Below, piece by piece: positions 5,813 to 9,484 of a stretch of 9,484 nucleotides of DNA. A program made the position numbers and the translations under genes. The notes beneath the pieces were generated by a model. That model had not been told where the DNA came from. It saw only the letters and a list, made by a program, of their open reading frames with translations, and searched no databases. The stretch is from positions 1 to 9,484 of the forward strand of contig USJH01000029.1 in assembly GCA_900554955.1 (NCBI GenBank). Reading direction: 5' to 3'. Every line of letters begins with the position of its first letter. The stretch's first letter is position 1. Source of the stretch: an uncultured Clostridia bacterium (lineage in GTDB: Bacteria > Bacillota > Clostridia > Christensenellales > UBA1242).

Positions 5813-6795
5813 TGAAAAACGGCTGGAAAATATTTTTCAAATGTTTTGGATTTTTGGCTATTTTTATAGGTATTTATGCCTATATGTGTTTTGTTTTGCT
5901 TCCAAAAGATGAAAAAGATCTTGGATATAGCAAATATTATAGTGCTCAATCAATAAAATATGAGAAAAATAACACATTAGATTTCATTTTTTATGGAAAC
6001 TCTGACCTTTACAATGGCTATTCGCCAATGGATTTTTACGAGCAAACTGGTTCAACCAGTTTTGCAATTGGAGCTGGGCGACAAACAGTAAAAAGAATTA
6101 AGGCTCAAATTAAAGACAATCTTAAAAAACAAACACCACAAGCTGTTATAATTGAGACTGATTGCTTCTATACTCGAAATGCTGCAATGGGTGGTTCATT
6201 TCAATATGATGTTGCACCAATCATAGCACCGTTTAAATATCATGCAAGATGGAAAGAACTTGAAGCAAAAGACTTATATCAAAAGCCTGGAAATAAGCGC
6301 CCTAAAAAATGTTTTAAAGGGTTTTTATATGAAACCAAAAATTCACACTATAAGCCAGATCCAAACTTTATGCAAACTGAAATTGATGGTGTGAAAGAAA
6401 TTCAAAAATCTGTTAAAAAAGACATTAAAGAAATTGTTTCAATGTGCAATAAACGTGGTGTTAAAGTTGTTTTACTAACACTTCCATCGGCAAACACATG
6501 GACAATGCCAAAACACAATGCAGTTGAAAAAATTGCAAAAGACAATAACCTTCTTTATCTTGATTTAAACGTTAAAAAAGAAGATTTTAATTTTGACTTT
6601 GCAAATAGCTTCAGAGATTGGGGCAACCACATGAACTATTATGGTGCAAAACAATCAACTGACTATATCGTTAAATTTTTAAACAGCAATTTCGAGCTTG
6701 AAAACCATAAAGAAGACAAAAAATATGAAAGTTGGAATGATCTTTTATTGACATTTCAAGACTATAAAAATAAACATCAAGGAGTGTATGAATAA
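5812..6795 (+). CDS. dltD: DltD-like membrane-anchored SGNH-type protein
   Basis: A 327-residue protein with one N-terminal membrane segment (about 7-30) and an extracytoplasmic remainder. YGNSDLYNGYSP (61-72) looks like the nucleophile block of DltD/SGNH enzymes, with Ser64. GAGRQ (87-91) resembles the oxyanion Gly block, and FRDWGNHMNYYGA (267-279) supplies the C-terminal Asp269 and His273. The Asp-His spacing is one residue longer than the usual DxxH. DltD helps transfer D-alanine to teichoic acid or acts as a thioesterase on the outer face. This protein is shorter than typical DltD (about 390-425), so the exact role is inferred from position and motifs. GGAGG (5801-5805) precedes the ATG, which overlaps the stop of the MBOAT gene. 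Its own stop overlaps the PPTase start by one base. An SGNH acetylesterase or acetyltransferase partner is the main alternative. Confidence 0.75.
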   Translation: MKNGWKIFFKCFGFLAIFIGIYAYMCFVLLPKDEKDLGYSKYYSAQSIKYEKNNTLDFIFYGNSDLYNGYSPMDFYEQTGSTSFAIGAGRQTVKRIKAQIKDNLKKQTPQAVIIETDCFYTRNAAMGGSFQYDVAPIIAPFKYHARWKELEAKDLYQKPGNKRPKKCFKGFLYETKNSHYKPDPNFMQTEIDGVKEIQKSVKKDIKEIVSMCNKRGVKVVLLTLPSANTWTMPKHNAVEKIAKDNNLLYLDLNVKKEDFNFDFANSFRDWGNHMNYYGAKQSTDYIVKFLNSNFELENHKEDKKYESWNDLLLTFQDYKNKHQGVYE

Positions 6796-7391
6796 TGATT
6801 TACGTTGTTAAAAACTTTGAAAAAATCAGTCAAAAGAGAATTGACTCTTTATATGACAAACTTCCAAGAAGCATTAAAAAGAAAGCAAATGCAAGAAAGG
6901 GAACACCTTCTTTCCGTCCAACTGTAATGCAATATTATGTTGTAAAACAACACTTGAATCTTGAAGAAGGAACCGATTTTTCATATAACAAAAACGGCAA
7001 GCCAAGTGTTAAAGGCAAAAAGCCTTTCAGCATTGCTCATAATGATGATATTTTGGCGGTTGCAGTTTCAACAGAAGATGTTGGTGTTGATATTCAAAAG
7101 AAAATTAAGTTCACTCAGAAACTTGCAAAAGAAATATGCAATAAAGAAGAGTTAGAAAAGGTTATGAATGCTGAAGACCCAGCTCTTGAACTTACAAAAA
7201 TTTGGACAATGAAAGAAAGCTTTGCAAAAATGAAAGGAGTTGCAATTTTGCAATTGGACGTTAAAAATATTCTTAATGATGCAAAAAATTGCATGTTCAA
7301 TTTCAAGCAAGAAGGCGACTATGTTGTTTGTGAATGCATCAATCATGAGTCAACCGAAAAGAAACCAAGAAAAGTTTCTGCAAAGGTGTAA
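6795..7391 (+). CDS. Sfp-type 4'-phosphopantetheinyl transferase
   Basis: The 198 residues carry the Sfp/AcpT signature in order: NGKP (67-70), FSIAHND (78-84, with the conserved His82), VGVDIQ (96-101, Asp99 binding Mg) and WTMKESFAKMKG (137-148, with Glu141 and Lys145). It would transfer phosphopantetheine from coenzyme A to Ser31 of the carrier protein in the same operon, making it active. The last residue of GVDIQ is Gln where Sfp has a metal-binding Glu; some family members vary here. Length is normal for the group. The ATG overlaps the previous stop (TAATG), and AAGGAG (6779-6784) lies ten bases upstream, so it is an integral last gene of the operon, followed directly by a terminator (7395-7428). 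A PPTase inside a dlt-like operon implies that the housekeeping enzyme may not serve this carrier. Confidence 0.9.
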   Translation: MIYVVKNFEKISQKRIDSLYDKLPRSIKKKANARKGTPSFRPTVMQYYVVKQHLNLEEGTDFSYNKNGKPSVKGKKPFSIAHNDDILAVAVSTEDVGVDIQKKIKFTQKLAKEICNKEELEKVMNAEDPALELTKIWTMKESFAKMKGVAILQLDVKNILNDAKNCMFNFKQEGDYVVCECINHESTEKKPRKVSAKV

Positions 7392-7394
7392 AAC

Positions 7395-7428
7395 AAAAAA
7401 AATGGTGTGCTGACGCACATCTTTTTTT
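7395..7428 (+). terminator. Terminator of the dlt-like operon
   Basis: GGTGTGC (7404-7410) pairs with GCACATC (7415-7421, one G-U) around the loop TGAC. Upstream A-runs can extend the stem against the seven T that follow (7422-7428). It begins within a few bases of the PPTase stop codon. Confidence 0.9.
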
Positions 7429-7489
7429 GTTTAAAATTGTGTGTTTTGTTTGATTTGTTTTTTAAGTTTTCATATTCTTTATATGCAGT

Positions 7490-7519
7490 AAAAAACCATG
7501 CAAAAATCACATGTTTTTT
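7490..7519. repeat. AT-rich inverted repeat between operon terminator and next promoter
   Basis: AAAAAA-CCATG (7490-7500) can pair with CATG-TTTTTT (7510-7519), with one bulged C and a nine-base loop. It resembles a weak terminator on either strand, but low complexity makes it uncertain. Confidence 0.3.
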
Positions 7520-7530
7520 AGGAACCCATA

Positions 7531-7559
7531 TTGACTTTAGTTCTTCCATAATATATAAT
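7531..7559 (+). promoter_or_regulatory. Strong promoter of the 7591-8013 gene
   Basis: TTGACT (7531-7536), a 17-base spacer and TATAAT (7554-7559), nearly the consensus. Transcription should start near 7566, leaving about 25 bases of leader. An in-frame ATG at 7558 falls inside the -10 region and so cannot be the start. Confidence 0.88.
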
Positions 7560-7571
7560 GAAAGAACTAAA
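7536..7571. promoter_or_regulatory. Perfect 10-bp inverted repeat straddling the -10 box, operator candidate
   Basis: TTTAGTTCTT (7536-7545) and its exact reverse complement AAGAACTAAA (7562-7571) are separated by 16 bp holding the -10 box. The left arm lies in the -35/spacer region and the right arm covers the expected transcript start. This is a classic place for a repressor to bind. Confidence 0.6.
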
Positions 7572-7590
7572 AGTTAGTGGGGGAAATTTT

Positions 7591-8013
7591 ATGGAAAAAA
7601 AGATTGATATTGAAGATTTATATGTTGGAGACGTGAGATATTGCATGGACAGAAGAGAAGCATATCCCGGCGAAAAAACAGAGTTTTTTGTTGGCGACAT
7701 TTTTGCTCATAACGTTCTTTTGATCAAATTTGAAGACTGCTATGTTCCATTTTATTCAATTGAAGATCAAGAAGATTTAAACGATCTTGTTTCAGACCTT
7801 GAAGATCACGACTTTACAAGTCAAAAATCACGTGTTCTTTCAGAAATTCCAAACGAAGCTGGTGACGAATATATTGCCGCTGTCACTCCTTTCAAAGCAA
7901 ACACTTCTAAACAATGCTTAAACTTTAAAGAAATTAGAGATGCTAATGATGAATGGGAACTTGCTTCAGGCAACGAAGATTATGATTGTGACTTTTTCGG
8001 AATGGAAATGTAA
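7591..8013 (+). CDS. Small acidic protein of unknown function
   Basis: I do not recognise this 140-residue protein. It is strongly acidic, with Asp/Glu clusters in IEDQEDLNDLVSDLEDHDF (57-75) and at the C-terminus (GNEDYDCDFFGMEM), and has few basic residues. It has no signal peptide or membrane segment, so it is probably cytoplasmic. The first half alternates short hydrophobic and aromatic stretches (FFVGDIF, NVLLIKF, YVPFYSI), suggesting a small beta-containing domain. Cys residues occur at 18, 50, 109 and 133 without a metal-binding spacing. ATG at 7591 is chosen over one 33 bases upstream because GTGGGGGAA (7577-7585) precedes it and the upstream ATG lies in the promoter. It is monocistronic, with a near-consensus promoter straddled by an inverted repeat, and ends at a hairpin terminator. 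That suggests strong but controlled expression. Confidence 0.85.
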   Translation: MEKKIDIEDLYVGDVRYCMDRREAYPGEKTEFFVGDIFAHNVLLIKFEDCYVPFYSIEDQEDLNDLVSDLEDHDFTSQKSRVLSEIPNEAGDEYIAAVTPFKANTSKQCLNFKEIRDANDEWELASGNEDYDCDFFGMEM

Positions 8014-8034
8014 AAATCTTTACAATCTTAAATG

Positions 8035-8062
8035 AAAAGCTCGCCAATTTGGCTGGCTTTTT
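8035..8062 (+). terminator. Terminator of the 7591-8013 gene
   Basis: AAAAGC-TC-GCC (8035-8045) pairs with GGC-TG-GCTTTTT (8051-8062) around a short AATTT loop, with a G-U and one mismatch in the middle. It ends in five T. It starts about 20 bases after the stop codon. Confidence 0.7.
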
Positions 8063-8067
8063 ATTTT

Positions 8068-8099
8068 AAAAAAAATACAGGAAAATTTCCTGTATTTTT
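8068..8099. terminator. Bidirectional terminator between convergent genes
   Basis: AAAAATACAGG (8071-8081) pairs perfectly with CCTGTATTTTT (8089-8099) around the loop AAAATTT. On the minus strand the hairpin is followed by eight T (complement of 8068-8075) and would end the 8121-9347 transcript. On the plus strand it backs up the 8035-8062 terminator. Confidence 0.85.
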
Positions 8100-8120
8100 C
8101 ATTTTATAAAACTTAAAATG

Positions 8121-9347
8121 TTATTTTTGGAGAGTGCGTTCTGAGTAAACCGTGTTTCCAAGGGCAATGTTCATCATATTTTTCACATTTCTTCTCATGC
8201 TTGCTTGAAGAGTGCTTGAAGTGCGAAGAAGTGCTTCATTATAAATGTCTTGATGTGCTTTTTTAATGACATTTGAAACATTGGATTTTCCGTTATACAT
8301 TTCTCTTTGTTTTTGGCAGTTGTAAAAGCATGCAAGAAGTTCGGCTTCTTCTGGACGGTCGCATTCGTTTGCACAATTTCTAAAATAGGCAAGTGCTGCA
8401 TTTCTTGCACCAATTTCGTCTGGTTCTGCAAGATAATCTTCAAAGCTCTTTCCTTGTTGTGGTTCAAGTAAAGATTCTTTAAGAAGTCTATCAGCTTCGT
8501 TTTTTGGTGTGTTATCAATATTCATAAATTGAATGCGGTGTTCTGTTTCGTGGATAAGAGTTTGAAGAATTGCATATGGAAATGCAGGATCACTTTCATC
8601 AGAAAATGCTTCCAAGTTGTCAAAAAGATGAGAGTTAATAGCGATTGAACCTTTGCAAGGATAATATTCTCCAAAAGTCATGTATCCTTCTCCATAAGGA
8701 AGTGGGGAAATGTTAACTGCACAAGGAGAAACACCATTTGCTCTGCAATATTCATTTACAACAGCTTGGAAAAGTTTGTGTCTTTCAGAGGCTGAAAGCG
8801 AATAGAATATGTGTGGTCTGAACATTGAAACAATTTGATTTCTTGAAAGTTGGTCAAGATTTTTTGTGTCAACTGTTGGTTTTGTTGTTGCTGAGAATTT
8901 GCTGTTTTTTGCCTTTTCAAAAGCATAGTCACCATAGTTTTTTGCTTTTTGTTCAATGGCTTTTTGACGAGCGTTTTCGTTTGATCTGTCAACTTCGGTA
9001 TAAGCTTTTTCGTCTTTTTTGTCTGCTTTTTCTTTTTTGACTGAATCATCAAGAGATTTTTTCAATAAATCAATAAGAGAAAGAAGATTAGTGTCGCCAG
9101 TAAGGTTGAAAAGTTCAAGCAAAAGTGCAAGAAGTTTCTCACGTTCTTCAAAAGAAAGTGTTAAAATCTTATCGCTAAGTGATTCTGAATCAATATCTCC
9201 ACCGGCAAGAGCTTTGATTTGCTCTTTAATTTTTGAAGATTGCTTTACTGGTTGATATTTAAAAGGCTCTGGAGCTGGATTTGCTCTTTGTTTGTTTAAA
9301 TATGCAAAATATGAACTGATATATCTTTCATTTTCAAAATTTTCCAT
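8121..9347 (-). CDS. Putative HExxH zinc metallopeptidase-like protein, family unknown
   Basis: A 408-residue protein I cannot place in a named family. HETEH (266-270) in the context AILQTLIHETEHRIQF is an HExxH zinc-binding helix. A strand-like GSIAIN just before it and Glu308/Glu311 in LAEPDEIGAR downstream (candidate third ligand) fit a zincin fold. Residues 35-165 look helical and charged: a Leu-rich segment (LLALLLELFNLTGDTNLLSL, 72-91), then a Lys/Glu/Asp-rich linker (103-150). No signal peptide is visible, so it should be cytoplasmic. ATG at 9347 is chosen because GGAGAA (complement of 9353-9358) lies five bases upstream and a promoter sits at 9370-9397. A longer frame from 9434 would begin upstream of that promoter. 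It is monocistronic, convergent with the acidic-protein gene and divergent from the gene leaving the window. Proteolytic activity and substrate are inferred from the motif only. Confidence 0.8.
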   Translation of the reverse strand: MENFENERYISSYFAYLNKQRANPAPEPFKYQPVKQSSKIKEQIKALAGGDIDSESLSDKILTLSFEEREKLLALLLELFNLTGDTNLLSLIDLLKKSLDDSVKKEKADKKDEKAYTEVDRSNENARQKAIEQKAKNYGDYAFEKAKNSKFSATTKPTVDTKNLDQLSRNQIVSMFRPHIFYSLSASERHKLFQAVVNEYCRANGVSPCAVNISPLPYGEGYMTFGEYYPCKGSIAINSHLFDNLEAFSDESDPAFPYAILQTLIHETEHRIQFMNIDNTPKNEADRLLKESLLEPQQGKSFEDYLAEPDEIGARNAALAYFRNCANECDRPEEAELLACFYNCQKQREMYNGKSNVSNVIKKAHQDIYNEALLRTSSTLQASMRRNVKNMMNIALGNTVYSERTLQK

Positions 9348-9369
9348 GTTTTTTCTCCAATATATTTTC

Positions 9370-9397
9370 ATTATATCACATTTTTTAAATATTTCAA
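9370..9397 (-). promoter_or_regulatory. Promoter of the metallopeptidase-like gene
   Basis: On the minus strand, TTGAAA (9392-9397), a 16-base spacer and TATAAT (9370-9375), preceded by TGA as an extended -10. The -10 ends 22 bases before the ATG at 9347. Sequence around both boxes closely resembles the promoter at 1482-1510. Confidence 0.8.
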
Positions 9398-9427
9398 GAC
9401 ATATATTTGCAAAACAATCTGAATAAG

Positions 9428-9456
9428 TTGACATGGACTGTTTAATGACCTACAAT
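9428..9456 (+). promoter_or_regulatory. Strong divergent promoter at the right edge
   Basis: TTGACA (9428-9433, full consensus), a 17-base spacer and TACAAT (9451-9456). It faces right, away from the metallopeptidase gene. The ATG at 9472 is only 15 bases past the -10, so the leader would be about nine bases. Confidence 0.75.
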
Positions 9457-9466
9457 TTTTATAGGT
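9448..9466. promoter_or_regulatory. Short inverted repeat over the -10 and leader
   Basis: ACCTA (9448-9452) and TAGGT (9462-9466) flank nine bases overlapping the -10 and the predicted transcript start. It could be an operator half-site pair. The arms are only 5 bp, so confidence is low. Confidence 0.3.
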
Positions 9467-9471
9467 GAAAT

Positions 9472-9484
9472 ATGAAAAAATCTA
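9472..9484 (+). CDS. First codons of a gene running off the right edge
   Basis: ATG at 9472 opens a frame reading Met-Lys-Lys-Ser before the window ends. AGGTGA (9463-9468) lies just upstream and a near-consensus promoter precedes it. Nothing can be said about the product. The Met-Lys-Lys start is compatible with a secreted or membrane protein but also with many others. Confidence 0.5.

Noticed and set aside
7343..7549. Minus-strand open frame opposite the operon terminator
   Set aside because: It has no ribosome binding site and overlaps a plus-strand terminator and promoter; its end is antisense to the PPTase gene.
7536..7571. CIRCE element bound by HrcA
   Set aside because: CIRCE is TTAGCACTC-N9-GAGTGCTAA; only the outer four bases match here and the gap is 16 bp, and the downstream gene is not a chaperone.
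7558..7590. Longer start of the acidic-protein gene at 7558
   Set aside because: The ATG falls inside the -10 box of a near-consensus promoter; 7591 has the ribosome binding site.
9348..9434. Longer start of the metallopeptidase-like gene at 9434
   Set aside because: The added 29 codons contain the gene's own promoter and a divergent promoter; ATG 9347 has GGAGAA five bases upstream.
1..9484. tRNA, rRNA, CRISPR arrays, insertion sequences or prophage genes
   Set aside because: I saw no cloverleaf, regularly spaced repeat array, transposase motif or phage gene on either strand.

Overview
The window is AT-rich (roughly 30% G+C by eye) and reads with the standard code. It has clear sigma-A-type promoters, GGAG-type ribosome binding sites, short leaders and hairpin-plus-T-run terminators. 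With a Dlt-like surface-modification operon, this points to a low-GC Gram-positive bacterium (Bacillota). My recollection of the ligase family suggests a clostridial or uncultured gut lineage, but no species can be named.

Layout: (1) 1-537, minus strand: a TetR-family regulator cut by the left window edge. (2) 660-1458, minus strand: an unrecognised protein whose frame breaks at an A7 run (758-764); beyond the break the reading continues in another frame to 660. (3) 1459-1781: a T-tract-rich divergent promoter region. (4) 1782-2216, plus strand: ndk, followed by two hairpins. (5) 2475-7391, plus strand: a five-gene operon with one strong promoter, in the order adenylating ligase (dltA-like), carrier protein (dltC-like), MBOAT acyltransferase (dltB-like), SGNH-type extracytoplasmic protein (dltD-like) and Sfp-type phosphopantetheinyl transferase. 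(6) 7591-8013, plus strand: a small acidic orphan protein with a strong promoter straddled by a perfect 10-bp inverted repeat. (7) 8121-9347, minus strand: a putative HExxH metallopeptidase of unknown family, convergent with the previous gene across a bidirectional terminator. (8) 9428-9484, plus strand: a strong promoter and the first codons of a gene leaving the window.

How the operon would work: the ligase adenylates an amino acid (D-alanine in classical Dlt) and loads it on the phosphopantetheine arm of the carrier, which the operon's own PPTase could install. The MBOAT protein passes it across the membrane, and the DltD-like protein helps transfer it to a surface polymer. Several details differ from textbook dltXABCD: gene order A-C-B-D-PPTase, no DltX, a long DltB, a short DltD, Thr-Ser instead of Asp-Ser at the carrier's attachment site, and Ala where Bacillus DltA has the Cys linked to D-Ala selectivity. 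The substrate should therefore not be assumed to be D-alanine.

The ligase frame is broken twice, at a short A run (about 3255-3273) and at a G10 tract (3483-3492). Removing one base at each site gives a seamless 507-residue protein. Since the break in the 660-1458 gene is also one extra base in a homopolymer, sequencing error is a serious possibility; the G10 tract could alternatively be a phase-variation switch.
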